Source of the DNA: CAVRCT01 sp963719645
GTDB taxonomy: Bacteria; Pseudomonadota; Gammaproteobacteria; DSM-16500
Assembly: GCA_963719645.1 (NCBI GenBank)
Contig: CAVRCT010000005.1
Coordinates: forward strand, 248,001-312,000
Direction of reading: 5' to 3'
DNA length: 64,000 nucleotides
The notes under the pieces were generated by a model. That model worked only from the letters and a program-made list of their open reading frames with translations, made no database searches and was not told where the DNA came from. This document shows, one piece after another, positions 35,507 through 45,017 of the stretch. Numbering within the stretch: position 1 is the stretch's first letter; every line of letters begins with the position of its first letter. The translations under genes and the position numbers were made by a program.

Positions 35507-36628
35507 ATGAAACTCGCATTTTGCCTTTTTAACTATTTTCCATTTGGCGGTTTGCAGCGCGATTTTTTGCGCATTGCAGTCGAATGCGTTCAGCGTGGAC
35601 ACAGTGTGGATGTCTATACCATGCAATGGGAGGGTGAGCAACCCTCATTTTTAACCGTAAAAATTTTCCCGGCAGATGGGTGGCAAAATTATTCACGCAT
35701 TAAACGCTTTATTCGCCAGGTAAAAGTAGCCATTACCCGCACGCACTATGACCTCATCGTTGGCTTTAATAAGATGCCAGGATTGGATGTTTATTATGCG
35801 GCAGATACGTGTTTTCAAGCGAAAGCCAGACAACAACATGGCCAATGGTATCGATTGACGCCGCGCTATCGGAATTTTGTCGCCTTTGAAAAAAATGTTT
35901 TTGCCCGAGGTCTTCTGACGCAAATTTTATTGATCTCAAGATTACAGCAAGAGGAATTTGAGCATTATTATCAGACGGAACACGAGCGGTTTCATTTACT
36001 GCCGCCCGGTATTGCAAGAGATCGTATTGCGCCGCGCAATGCAGCAGAGATTCGTGCGACCCTACGCGGGCAATTCAATTTAACAAATGCGGATCACCTA
36101 TTATTATTTGTGGGTTCCGGGTTTAAAACCAAAGGATTGGATCGTGTCATAGCGGGATTAGCGAGCTTGCCTCCTTCCCTCAAAGCGCGGACGCAATTAT
36201 TTGTGTTAGGGAAAGATAATGCCGAGCCTTTTGTTAAGCAGGCGGAACAATTGCAGATAGGAGAGCAGGTCAAATTTTTTGGTGGTCGCGAGGATGTCGG
36301 GCAGTTTTTTTTGGCAGCCGATCTGTTAGTGCATCCTGCCTATAACGAAAATACCGGCACCGTTTTACTGGAAGCGATGGTCGCAGGACTGCCCGTGTTG
36401 ACAACAGAAGTGTGTGGATACGCAGGCTACGTCCAAGCGGCGACGGCAGGACATGTATTATTATCTCCCTTTAAACAACGTGAGTTTAATGAGGCATTGC
36501 AAACCATGCTGCTGTCACCCAATCAAAAAACCTGGCAGCAAAACGGATTACGGTTTGCAGAACGAACCGATATCTATAGCCTGGTGGATCGTGCAGTTGA
36601 TTTTATTGAGTCACAAAAAAAATGCTAA
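35507..36628 (+). CDS. waaG: LPS core alpha-1,3-glucosyltransferase (WaaG family)
   Basis: 373 residues, GT-B fold, glycosyltransferase family 4. FNYFPFGGLQRDFLRIA near residue 8 is the WaaG N-terminal signature; HPAYNENTGTVLLEAMVAGLPVL near 283 (split: NENTGTVLLEAM) carries the nucleotide-sugar-binding EX7E. It adds glucose to heptose II of the LPS inner core at the inner-membrane face. The ATG at 35507 gives the standard MKLAFCLF start. Stop overlaps the start of waaP. Confidence 0.92.
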   Translation: MKLAFCLFNYFPFGGLQRDFLRIAVECVQRGHSVDVYTMQWEGEQPSFLTVKIFPADGWQNYSRIKRFIRQVKVAITRTHYDLIVGFNKMPGLDVYYAADTCFQAKARQQHGQWYRLTPRYRNFVAFEKNVFARGLLTQILLISRLQQEEFEHYYQTEHERFHLLPPGIARDRIAPRNAAEIRATLRGQFNLTNADHLLLFVGSGFKTKGLDRVIAGLASLPPSLKARTQLFVLGKDNAEPFVKQAEQLQIGEQVKFFGGREDVGQFFLAADLLVHPAYNENTGTVLLEAMVAGLPVLTTEVCGYAGYVQAATAGHVLLSPFKQREFNEALQTMLLSPNQKTWQQNGLRFAERTDIYSLVDRAVDFIESQKKC

Positions 36629-37416
36629 CCATTGCGCCTGAATTGCGCGCCTTATTGCCTGCTGAATTATCGTTTGCTGAGTGGATGGCGTTACGCGGAG
36701 ACGTGTACCGTGAATTGGAAAATCGCCGCACGCAACGCATTGTCTTGCCCAAGACTACTTTTTTTATTAAGCAGCATTTTGGTATTGGCTGGCGCGAAAT
36801 TGTGAAGAATTTATGTCAGTTACGGCTACCGGTCACCAGTGCGGAAAATGAATGGCGAGCGATTCAATTTTTACAGCGGTTAAGGATACCTACCTTGGAG
36901 ATATTGGGTTACGGCAAGCAAGGTTTCAATCCTGCCAAAATGAAATCTTTTTTGGTAACGCGTGAATTGCCGCCCCACGTCAGCTTGGAAGAGTTGACTC
37001 AGTCGTGGCGGATGAACCCACCCTCCGTGCAATTTAAGCGAAAACTCATTAGAGAAGTGGCGCGTCTGGCGAAAACAATGCTTGAGAATGGCATGAATCA
37101 TCGAGATTTTTATATTTGCCATCTTGTGTTAGAAAAAAAACTGCTAGAGAATGATCTGCATGATTTAACATTACGTGTGATCGATTTGCATCGCGCACAA
37201 CTGCGGCATACCACACCGACTCGTTGGGTGATAAAGGATTTGGCAGGCTTGTATTTTTCAAGCAAAGAGATTGGTTTGACCCAGCGAGATTTATTGCGCT
37301 TTATGAAAGAGTATCGCCAAAAACCATTAAAAGACATCATTAACAAGGAAGCCAACTTTTGGCAAAAGGTGAAACATCGTGGAGATGAATTGTATCGAAA
37401 GCATACGGAAGGATAG
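36622..37416 (+). CDS. waaP: LPS core heptose I kinase (WaaP)
   Basis: 264 residues. Protein-kinase-like fold. RIVLPKTTFFIKQHFG with its catalytic lysines near residue 35, AENEWRAIQFLQ near 74, MNHRDFYICHLVL near 156 (HRD catalytic loop), VIDLHRAQLR near 185 (DFG equivalent) and KDLAGLYFSS near 207. It phosphorylates heptose I, which is needed for outer-membrane stability. Starts within the last codons of waaG (overlap) and ends one base before the GTG of the tandem kinase. Confidence 0.94.
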   Translation: MLTIAPELRALLPAELSFAEWMALRGDVYRELENRRTQRIVLPKTTFFIKQHFGIGWREIVKNLCQLRLPVTSAENEWRAIQFLQRLRIPTLEILGYGKQGFNPAKMKSFLVTRELPPHVSLEELTQSWRMNPPSVQFKRKLIREVARLAKTMLENGMNHRDFYICHLVLEKKLLENDLHDLTLRVIDLHRAQLRHTTPTRWVIKDLAGLYFSSKEIGLTQRDLLRFMKEYRQKPLKDIINKEANFWQKVKHRGDELYRKHTEG

Positions 37417-37417
37417 C

Positions 37418-38866
37418 GTGCAAGAGATAACGTGGAAAAAATTATTGCGCGCCAATCGCACGATTGAAGGCCCATTTCAAATCAACGTGGCGGAATTGTC
37501 ATCCCCGGTTGTCTGTGAACACGTACTGCGGGTATTGCCGGGTAAGCGATTAGTCGTCATGGGTACCTGGGAAGATAAACCCGTTGTTGCCAAAATTTTT
37601 TATGAACCCGGTCGGGCTAAAAAACATTACAAAAAAGAATTATCGGGTAATGAAGACCTGGTACATCATCGCATTCCAACACCAACGGTTCTTGCACATG
37701 GCACAGCGTTTAAAAAACGCGCGTATGTCATTCTATTTGAACAAATCCTTGAAGCAAAAAGTTTGGGGGACATCTGGGAGCAAAAATGTCATCCACAAGA
37801 ATTACTCTCGCTGATGCAAGCATTTACAATCGAGTTGGCCACCCATCATGTGATGGGCATTATGCAAAATGATTTACATTTAAAAAACTTTTTAGTGCAA
37901 GGTAATCGCATTTTGACATTAGATGGCGGCAGTATTTCGGTGAGCGATGAGCCGCTGGATAAAAAAGCGAGCTTGGATAATCTAGCCTTGTTTTTTGCTC
38001 AATTAGGCGTTGGTACCGAAAAACTTCAAGATGAACTATTTCAATTGTATGCCAAATCCCGAGGGTGGTTAGTGAAACCTGCGGACATTCAATTTTTACA
38101 ACAGTCGTTAAAGAATTGGCTTAACACGCGTTGGCGGCGCTATGAAACAAAGATTGCACGTAGCAGCAGTGCGTTTGGCAGAATTGTTTCACCGCAAACA
38201 TTAACGATGTACGATCGAAAATATAAGACACCTGCGTTATACAAGTTACTCGCTAACCCGGAAGCCGTGATGCAATTACCCGAGACGCGCATGTTGAAAG
38301 CGGGTCGATCGTCAACGGTTGTTGAATTTGCATTGGATGATAAAATTTTTGTGATGAAACGTTACAATATCAAAAATACGTGGCATCGTTTGAGACGCTG
38401 CTTAATTAGCACCCGCGCGGCAAATTCCTGGCGATTAGCGCATTTGTTGTTGTTATTTGGAATTCCAACTGCAAAGCCGGTAGCATTTATTGAAAAACGT
38501 TTTTTTGGATTGCGTGGTAAATCGTATTTCATCATGGAAAAAGTGCCGGGTGAAAATTTAATTGATTTTTTTGCGAATTATTCATCAGACGATCCGCATG
38601 AACCGCATTATGTAAAAGTGGCGGTGCGTGTTGCAACGCTTCTCAAAAATTTAGCGAAGTTGTTGTTGAGTCATGGAGATTTAAAAGCGACCAATATTTT
38701 GGTACAGGATGAGCGCCCCGTCTTGATTGATTTAGATGGCATGATTGAACATCACTCACAAGGTGAAATGCGCCGCGCCTATCGCAGAGAAATTCGACGT
38801 TTTATGCGTAATTGGGAAAATCAGCCTAGCGCGCAGTGTTTGTTTGAGAAGTTGTTGGATGAGTAG
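37418..38866 (+). CDS. Tandem LPS-kinase-like protein (two kinase folds)
   Basis: About 482 residues with two lipopolysaccharide-kinase-like domains. The first has MQNDLHLKNFLVQ (catalytic loop) near 150 and ILTLDGGSI (metal loop) near 167; the second has LSHGDLKATNILVQ near 415 and LIDLDGMI near 435. Both keep the Asp and Asn of the kinase catalytic loop. It directly follows waaP, so it probably modifies core heptose or Kdo, possibly two positions. I chose the GTG at 37418 with AAGGA six bases upstream; an ATG at 37385 would overlap waaP. Fused two-kinase core enzymes are not standard in E. coli or Pseudomonas. Confidence 0.8.
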   Translation: MQEITWKKLLRANRTIEGPFQINVAELSSPVVCEHVLRVLPGKRLVVMGTWEDKPVVAKIFYEPGRAKKHYKKELSGNEDLVHHRIPTPTVLAHGTAFKKRAYVILFEQILEAKSLGDIWEQKCHPQELLSLMQAFTIELATHHVMGIMQNDLHLKNFLVQGNRILTLDGGSISVSDEPLDKKASLDNLALFFAQLGVGTEKLQDELFQLYAKSRGWLVKPADIQFLQQSLKNWLNTRWRRYETKIARSSSAFGRIVSPQTLTMYDRKYKTPALYKLLANPEAVMQLPETRMLKAGRSSTVVEFALDDKIFVMKRYNIKNTWHRLRRCLISTRAANSWRLAHLLLLFGIPTAKPVAFIEKRFFGLRGKSYFIMEKVPGENLIDFFANYSSDDPHEPHYVKVAVRVATLLKNLAKLLLSHGDLKATNILVQDERPVLIDLDGMIEHHSQGEMRRAYRREIRRFMRNWENQPSAQCLFEKLLDE

Positions 38867-38934
38867 TTGGGGTGCTTAGAGTAACAACGAGTCAGGCAAA
38901 GACAAGATCAACTTTTTAAAGAAAAGGATTTTCT

Positions 38935-40380
38935 ATGCAGCTTAACAATTCAAAATTATTCCGCCAACAAAGTTTCATCAACGGCCAATGGATCAATGCG
39001 GATAATCAAAAGACTTTTTCCGTCACTAACCCTTATGATCAAAGCATTTTAGGCAACGTCCCCGAATGCGGCGCAGAGGAAACAAAGCGTGCGATTCAAG
39101 CCGCCAGTGCCGCCTTCACTCTGTGGCGGGATAAAACGGCAAAAGAACGAGCTGACATTCTCTGGCGTTGGGCGCATTTAATTGATGCGAACAAAGAAGA
39201 CTTGGCTGTGTTAATGACCTTGGAACAAGGCAAGCCCATCACCGAGTCGCGCGGTGAAATTGATTACGGCAATTCATTCATCAAATGGTTCGCAGAAGAA
39301 GGACGGCGAATTTACGGCGATGTGATTCCTTCCAATAAACCGAACCAACATTTGCTCGTCATCAAACAACCACTAGGCGTCGTCGGTGCGATTACACCGT
39401 GGAATTTCCCCATGGCCATGATCACGCGTAAAATTGCACCGGCGCTGGCAGCTGGCTGTACGGTTGTATTAAAACCTGCAGAAGATACGCCTTTTAGTGC
39501 TCTCGCCTTAGCTGCATTAGCAGAGGAAGCGGGTGTGCCACCGGGTGTCTTAAATATTTTAACCGGCATACCTGAAAAAATAGGCGCAGAGTTAACGTCA
39601 AATCCACTCGTTAAGAAAATTTCTTTTACCGGTTCAACCGCCGTCGGCAAATTGTTAATGCAACAAAGTGCACCCACCGTCAAAAAACTTTCGCTGGAAT
39701 TGGGCGGTAATGCACCGTTTATAGTTTTTGATGATGCAGATTTAGAGGCGGCTGTTAAGGGTGCGATGGCATCTAAATTTAGAAACACCGGACAAACTTG
39801 CGTGTGTGCGAATAGAATATTAGTCCAAGACAGCGTATATGAAGCATTTGCTGAAAAATTATTAGCTGCCGTTAAAAAATTAAAACTGGGCAATGGGATG
39901 CAAGAAGATGTGCAACAGGGCCCGCTCATTAACGAAGAAGCCATTCAAAAAGTATCCGAGCACATTGAGGATGCTATCAAAAAAGGTGCGAAGGTACTCT
40001 GCGGCGGCCAAAAAAATTCGCTAGGAAAATTATTTTTTGAGCCAACCATTTTGACGGATGTCACAAATGCGATGCGTGTTGCGAAAGAAGAAACATTCGG
40101 TCCTGTTGCGCCATTATTTCGATTTCGTACTGAGGAAGAGGCGATTCAAATGGCCAATGACACGGAGTTTGGTTTAGCGTCTTACTTTTATAGCCGCGAT
40201 ATTTATCGTGTTTGGCGTGTAGCAGAAGGTTTGGAATACGGCATGGTGGGAATTAATGAAGGAATTGTGTCGACAGAAGTGGCACCGTTTGGTGGATGGA
40301 AAGAGTCAGGGATGGGTCGAGAAGGGTCGAAGTATGGTATTGAAGAATATTTAGAGATTAAATATTTGTGTATGAGTTGA
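38935..40380 (+). CDS. gabD: Succinate-semialdehyde dehydrogenase [NAD(P)+] family
   Basis: 481 residues. Aldehyde dehydrogenase fold with the NAD-binding TPWNFPMAMITRK near 150, KPAEDTPFSALALA near 178, SFTGSTAVGKLL near 225, the general base in LELGGNAPF near 250 and the nucleophile in NTGQTCVCANR near 284. It oxidises succinate semialdehyde to succinate in the GABA shunt; the close relative glutarate semialdehyde dehydrogenase, from the lysine cadaverine pathway, cannot be told apart by eye. It is convergent with the lysine-type operon at 41218, across a large repeat region, so a joint role is possible but unproven. Confidence 0.9.
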   Translation: MQLNNSKLFRQQSFINGQWINADNQKTFSVTNPYDQSILGNVPECGAEETKRAIQAASAAFTLWRDKTAKERADILWRWAHLIDANKEDLAVLMTLEQGKPITESRGEIDYGNSFIKWFAEEGRRIYGDVIPSNKPNQHLLVIKQPLGVVGAITPWNFPMAMITRKIAPALAAGCTVVLKPAEDTPFSALALAALAEEAGVPPGVLNILTGIPEKIGAELTSNPLVKKISFTGSTAVGKLLMQQSAPTVKKLSLELGGNAPFIVFDDADLEAAVKGAMASKFRNTGQTCVCANRILVQDSVYEAFAEKLLAAVKKLKLGNGMQEDVQQGPLINEEAIQKVSEHIEDAIKKGAKVLCGGQKNSLGKLFFEPTILTDVTNAMRVAKEETFGPVAPLFRFRTEEEAIQMANDTEFGLASYFYSRDIYRVWRVAEGLEYGMVGINEGIVSTEVAPFGGWKESGMGREGSKYGIEEYLEIKYLCMS

Positions 40381-40424
40381 AGAGGCTAATTCAATCACCA
40401 ATGACTTAAGTAAGGGCTTCGTCG

Positions 40425-40662
40425 CAATGGTGCTAGCTTAAGAACTGTCATCCCGGAATTTACTGGCGCTTAATGAGCGCCTTTTGCGAATTTAGCGCCA
40501 GTTAATGTCCGGGATCCATTTTGCTTAAAGCACATCAGTTAAAAAGCAAGAAGGCGATAAATTGAAAATGGATCCCGGACATTAAGTAGCTCTAAACGAG
40601 CAAAAGGCGCTCGTTAAGAGCTACTAAATTCCGGGATGACAGTTCTTAAGCTAGTGCCATTG
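40425..40662. repeat. MITE-like palindromic element family B, copy 3
   Basis: 238 bases bounded by CAATGGTGCTAGCTTAAG and its inverse. An exact 11-base direct repeat, GGGCTTCGTCG, flanks it (40414-40424 and 40663-40673), a second clean target duplication of the same length as at copy 1. Confidence 0.88.
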
Positions 40663-40680
40663 GGGCTTCGTCGTTGAGCA

Positions 40681-41193
40681 GGGCTGTCAGCGTGAGTGCT
40701 TAAGAAAGGGCTGTCAGCGTGAGCGCTTAAGAAAAAGCTGTCAGCGTGAGTGCTTAAGAAAGGGCTGTCAGCGTGAGTGCTTAAGAAAGGGCTGTCAGCG
40801 TGAGCGCTTAAGAAAGGGCTGTCAGCGTGAGCGCTTAAGAAAGGGCTGTCATCCTGAGTGCTTTTCGCTCCGAAGGATCTCCCTATATAGTAGAGAGATG
40901 CTTAAGAATACACTTAAGCTGTATTATTTTCTTTAAGCATCTCTCTACTATATAGGGAGATCCTTCGGAGCGAAAAGCACTCAGGATGACAGCCCTTTCT
41001 TAAGCGCTCACGCTGACAGCTTTTTCTTAAGCACTCACGCTGACAGCTTTTTCTTAAGCACTCACGCTGACAGCTTTTTCTTAAGCACTCACGCTGACAG
41101 CTTTTTCTTAAGCACTCACGCTGACAGCCCTTTCTTAAGCACTCACGCTGACAGCCCTTTCTTAAGCACTCACGCTGACAGCCCTTTCTTAAC
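40681..41193. repeat. Expanded family A palindrome with tandem 27-base units
   Basis: Six direct units of GGGCTGTCAGCGTGAGTGCT plus TAAGAAA on the left, a family A hairpin in the middle (arms about 40844-40890 and 40947-41005, loop containing CTTAAGC), then seven inverse units on the right. The whole forms one 500-base palindrome. Outer units read GTCAGCGTGAG where the central arms read GTCATCCTGAG, so the outer units expanded after that change. A frame through the right half gives a repetitive RKGCQREC peptide that is not a real protein. It fills the gap between gabD and the DUF1338 gene. Confidence 0.9.
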
Positions 41194-41217
41194 CACCTGC
41201 AAGTATTTACTAATTTT

Positions 41218-42096
41218 TCACATAGAGTCATCTCTATCACGGATATTCTTGGTATTTGTTTCAGCAAGAATACCGCGCAAGTCATTCATGTTCTGTCTTG
41301 CTTTCACATCCGTGCTCTCAAAAATCTTATCCGCCGATGTCGCCACAAATCCACTGTATAATTTCCCATTGGGCAACGCATAACGCTTCGCAAATTCATA
41401 ATAACAAGAAGGAATTCGATAAGTGCCTTCAATAAATTTCACATCGACTTCCTCAGCCAACGTACTCGATTGTTCTAAATATTCCATCGGCGTGCCTTTG
41501 ATCAAACCACCAGACGTATTTAATTTAAAGCCATGCTGCTGCAAAAAAGTATTGATATCACAAATTTCTTTAATCGTTTGAAACGCATTAACATTCACCG
41601 TAAAGTGATTCGCACAAAATCCAAATGCATACAACCAAGCCGCATATTCTGATTCATCTAATAAAGTTTCATAAACTTGATAACTCAACGGCTGCCAAAA
41701 AGTACCACTCGTTAAAAAATTTTCTTGAGTCACCGCATTGGCTGGAATTTGCCTAACACAGTCGCGTACGATTTTTTGCAGTGCTGGACTAAACTCATTC
41801 GTCATCAATTCACTGATAAAAACTTTAGGCGCAGTGGGATCCGCATGCTCATAATGCTTGGCAAATAATTTCTTCACCGGAAAATCATAGGTACCCATTT
41901 CCTCATAACCATGTGCGATAAAAAAGTCAGCCAGCTTGTCGACATTAATGCGGTGATCGTTAAACGTTCGGAACGCAATGTGATCATTGATCACACGCTC
42001 ACCTTGTTGATGAAACAATTGAAATACTTTATTCGCATGTGGATTACGGTTGGTATAATCATTCCAAAGTGCATCAAATAATGGTTGATAAGTCAT
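41218..42096 (-). CDS. hglS: DUF1338 family 2-oxoadipate dioxygenase/decarboxylase (D-2-hydroxyglutarate synthase)
   Basis: 292 residues. The DUF1338 fold is a vicinal-oxygen-chelate-like non-heme iron enzyme; HglS of Pseudomonas putida converts 2-oxoadipate to D-2-hydroxyglutarate in lysine catabolism. The conserved metal histidines appear in NDHIAFRTF near residue 38 and CANHFTVNVN near 182, with a later Glu. The start overlaps the upstream dehydrogenase stop (four bases), whose predicted substrate is this enzyme's product. This context strongly supports the function. Confidence 0.85.
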   Translation of the reverse strand: MTYQPLFDALWNDYTNRNPHANKVFQLFHQQGERVINDHIAFRTFNDHRINVDKLADFFIAHGYEEMGTYDFPVKKLFAKHYEHADPTAPKVFISELMTNEFSPALQKIVRDCVRQIPANAVTQENFLTSGTFWQPLSYQVYETLLDESEYAAWLYAFGFCANHFTVNVNAFQTIKEICDINTFLQQHGFKLNTSGGLIKGTPMEYLEQSSTLAEEVDVKFIEGTYRIPSCYYEFAKRYALPNGKLYSGFVATSADKIFESTDVKARQNMNDLRGILAETNTKNIRDRDDSM

Positions 42097-45017
42097 AAAG
42101 TTCTCTCATATAAAATTTCCAACGGATGTTGAATGCGTTTGCCGAAAAATCGTTTCACTTGTGAGCGGCAAGAGTAACCTGTCGTTAGGATAAAATCCGC
42201 AGCCTCTGGATTTTGACAGAGATGCTTTTGCCAATCTAGCGTAAATAAATAGCGGGATTCACGCGCATGATCCACTTCGTGTCCATAAGCGCCTGCCATT
42301 CCACAGCAACCTGCTGCAAGAGGCGAGAGCGTTAAACCACTTCTGGCAAAAATGTCACACCATTGCGTTTCACTGGCAACGACAGCCGTCTTTTCAGTGC
42401 AATGCGAAATTAAAGCGTAATGCGCAGAAGTCGCTTGCGGTAATTTATCTAAGTGTTGATGCAAAAATTCTTGAGGAAGTTGAATGGAAAAACCTAACGG
42501 TTCGCTGCCCAGCAATTTTTGATATTCATCGCGGTACGTCAATGTGATACTGGGATCAAGCCCCAGCATAGGAATATTGAGCGTCGCTAATTGCCGTAAA
42601 TAGGCAATGTTTTGGATGGCAATGCGATTAAATTGGGACAAAAATCCTTTCACCTGAAAGGGTTTGCCATTGATAAAAAATGGCAAAATTCGCACGTTAA
42701 AGCCAATGCGAGCTAAGTACCCGCTGTAAGCGGCCAAGATTTTCTGATCATAAAACGAAGTAAATGCATCCTGTAACAAAATAACAGATTTGGCTCTATC
42801 GGCGGGTTTTAATTTTTTTAACGATTCGTAATGAGCGGGCTTGTAATGAAAAGCAAACTGTTCGATGCGCGGCAGATCAATTAAGCCAAACTTTTTCCGC
42901 ATTATTTGTTGTAGCCACTTCGTACCCACTAGCCAATTAAATAGCTGAGGCATGCGTGCTTGCCATTGCGCAATTCGCTCTGTTCGCGCAATAAAATAAT
43001 CTTGTAGTGGCCGAAAATAACGTGTGTAGTAGTGGGCTAAAAATTTTGCTTTAAAGTCCGGCACATCAACATTCAATGGACATTGACTGGTGCACGCTTT
43101 GCAAGAGAGACAGCCTGATAGCGCCGAAAAAACTTCATGCGAAAAATCCGGTTCATCCGTCATGCGAATAAATAATTTTTGCCAAAGCGGTGTGTTTTTA
43201 ACAACAGATAAATCAAATTTTACGCGGGCTAATTGACGTAGCCATTCACGAATGACGGTGGCTCTGCCTTTTGGCGATTGCACTCTCGCCAATGTCGCTT
43301 TGTAAGAGGGGCACATGGGATCATTGGTTAAAAAATTAAAACACGCGCCATTGCCATTGCACGCCATCGCGGTTGCATAATCGTCTTGCCAAGCGATAGG
43401 AATTTCTTTATCAAAGTGGCCACGCAAAGGCCCATTGAGGGTCACGAGCGATTCGTCTGAATCAAGAGGCAAGGCGATTTTGCCTGGGTTTAATCGATTG
43501 AATGGATCAAATAACGTTTTGATTTTGCGTAACACGACATTTAATTCTGTGCCAAAAAATTCTGGGGTGTATTCTGAGCGAAACCCTTTGCCATGCTCTC
43601 CCCAAATCACACCACCGTATTTTTTTACCAGGGTGACGACTTCATCTGAAATAATTCGAATTAATTTCTCATCATCCGATCGCTTAGCATCCAATGCAGG
43701 ACGCACATGCACACAGCCTGCATCGACATGACCATACATGCCATAAATTAATTGATGACGATCGAGTAATTGCTTAAATTCAGCGATGTAAGACGCCAAG
43801 TTTTCTGGCGGTACCGCAGTGTCTTCGACAAATGGAATAGGCCGTCGCGTACCATCTTGCTGTTTGCTGATAATGCCAACGGATTTTTTTCTGAGATCCC
43901 ATAATAGTTTCATTTCGTCAGCATTTTTTGCAACATAAAATCCGCACGTGGTTTGGCTTTTTTGCAGGGTGTGGCAAAGCGTTTGGACTTGCTGATCGAG
44001 CTGAGCCGCATTATCACCGATAAATTCGACTAAACTAATCGCTTTCGCCGGTTCAATAAACTCTTTGATGTGAAAATAAATGGCGTCTTCACGAGCAAGC
44101 TCAATTAATTTCTCATCAATTGTTTCGATGACTAACGGTCGAATGTCTGGTGTGATCTCTTTAGCGTTTAATGCATCTGAGAATGTTTTATATTTAATAA
44201 CAACAAGTTTTTTATGCGCAGGCTGCACGGTTAATTTTAATTTACATTCTGTGATAATACCGAGCGTGCCTTCAGAGCCACAAAATAAATAATTTAAATT
44301 CAATGCTTCTTGATACGCTTTCGCTAAATTGTAACCGCTTAAGGTGCGAGGTGCGGGAAAAAATTTCTCTTTAATTTGCGGTTGATGTTCTTTCAACAGC
44401 TCAGTCAATTGCTCAGTGATGTGATTGTTGAAAGAAAGTGTTTTAATCACTTTGCCGTCACTTAGCACACAGGTTAATTCGATCACGTGATCGCTGGTTC
44501 TGCCAATCATCTTTGAGCCGTTGCCACAGGCATCGGTATTGATCATGCCGCCTAAGGTGGCTCGATTACTGGGTGAAATTTCCGGTGCAAAGAATAAACC
44601 GTCTGGATGCAATGCTTGATTTAATTGATCGAGAATAACACCGGGTTGAACGCGTACCCATTTTTCAGCGGAGTTCACTTCCAATATGTTACGCAAATGT
44701 TTAGAGCAATCGATGATGATACCGGGCGAGAGTGATTGACCATTTGTGCCGGTGCCGCCACCGCGCGGCGTAAATTTAACGGAGCGAAATTTTTCGGAGT
44801 TGCCAATCGTCATGGCCATCATGACATCGTTTTCGCTGCGAGGAAAAATGACTGCTTGTGGAATGACTTGATAAATGCTGTTGTCCGTCGCTGCACTCAA
44901 GCGAGTGGCATAATCCGTATGAATGTCTCCAGAAAATGCGATTCGGCGCAGTTCATCAATATAATTTTGATAATGCGTTTCTAAAATGGCGTCAGGGGCA
45001 ATTCTAGGCAATCTCAA
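42093..45017 (-). CDS. FAD/Fe-S oxidoreductase, D-2-hydroxyglutarate dehydrogenase (YdiJ-like)
   Basis: 974 residues, close to E. coli YdiJ. N-terminal PCMH-type FAD domain with PRGGGTGTNGQSL near residue 87 and GGMINTDACGNGSKMIGRTSDHV near 157 (split: GGMINTDACGNG); FAD-linked oxidase C-terminal domain to about 500; a 4Fe-4S motif LSGCLSCKACTSQCPLNVD near 640; and a CCG-type cysteine-rich domain near the end (AAGCCGMAGAYGHE). It oxidises D-2-hydroxyglutarate to 2-oxoglutarate. It sits between ALDH7 (overlap 14 bases) and the DUF1338 gene (overlap four bases), in the order expected for one lysine-degradation transcript. Confidence 0.88.
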   Translation of the reverse strand: MRLPRIAPDAILETHYQNYIDELRRIAFSGDIHTDYATRLSAATDNSIYQVIPQAVIFPRSENDVMMAMTIGNSEKFRSVKFTPRGGGTGTNGQSLSPGIIIDCSKHLRNILEVNSAEKWVRVQPGVILDQLNQALHPDGLFFAPEISPSNRATLGGMINTDACGNGSKMIGRTSDHVIELTCVLSDGKVIKTLSFNNHITEQLTELLKEHQPQIKEKFFPAPRTLSGYNLAKAYQEALNLNYLFCGSEGTLGIITECKLKLTVQPAHKKLVVIKYKTFSDALNAKEITPDIRPLVIETIDEKLIELAREDAIYFHIKEFIEPAKAISLVEFIGDNAAQLDQQVQTLCHTLQKSQTTCGFYVAKNADEMKLLWDLRKKSVGIISKQQDGTRRPIPFVEDTAVPPENLASYIAEFKQLLDRHQLIYGMYGHVDAGCVHVRPALDAKRSDDEKLIRIISDEVVTLVKKYGGVIWGEHGKGFRSEYTPEFFGTELNVVLRKIKTLFDPFNRLNPGKIALPLDSDESLVTLNGPLRGHFDKEIPIAWQDDYATAMACNGNGACFNFLTNDPMCPSYKATLARVQSPKGRATVIREWLRQLARVKFDLSVVKNTPLWQKLFIRMTDEPDFSHEVFSALSGCLSCKACTSQCPLNVDVPDFKAKFLAHYYTRYFRPLQDYFIARTERIAQWQARMPQLFNWLVGTKWLQQIMRKKFGLIDLPRIEQFAFHYKPAHYESLKKLKPADRAKSVILLQDAFTSFYDQKILAAYSGYLARIGFNVRILPFFINGKPFQVKGFLSQFNRIAIQNIAYLRQLATLNIPMLGLDPSITLTYRDEYQKLLGSEPLGFSIQLPQEFLHQHLDKLPQATSAHYALISHCTEKTAVVASETQWCDIFARSGLTLSPLAAGCCGMAGAYGHEVDHARESRYLFTLDWQKHLCQNPEAADFILTTGYSCRSQVKRFFGKRIQHPLEILYERTL

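Noticed and set aside
39312..39944. Leftward 210-codon frame inside gabD
   Set aside because: Antisense shadow of a clear aldehyde dehydrogenase gene.
40681..41193. Possible CRISPR array
   Set aside because: Units are contiguous with no unique spacers and flip orientation at a central hairpin; no cas genes nearby.
40914..41285. Leftward ORF of 123 codons with repeated RKGCQREC units
   Set aside because: It is a translation of the tandem palindrome units and overlaps the DUF1338 gene out of frame; no independent coding evidence.
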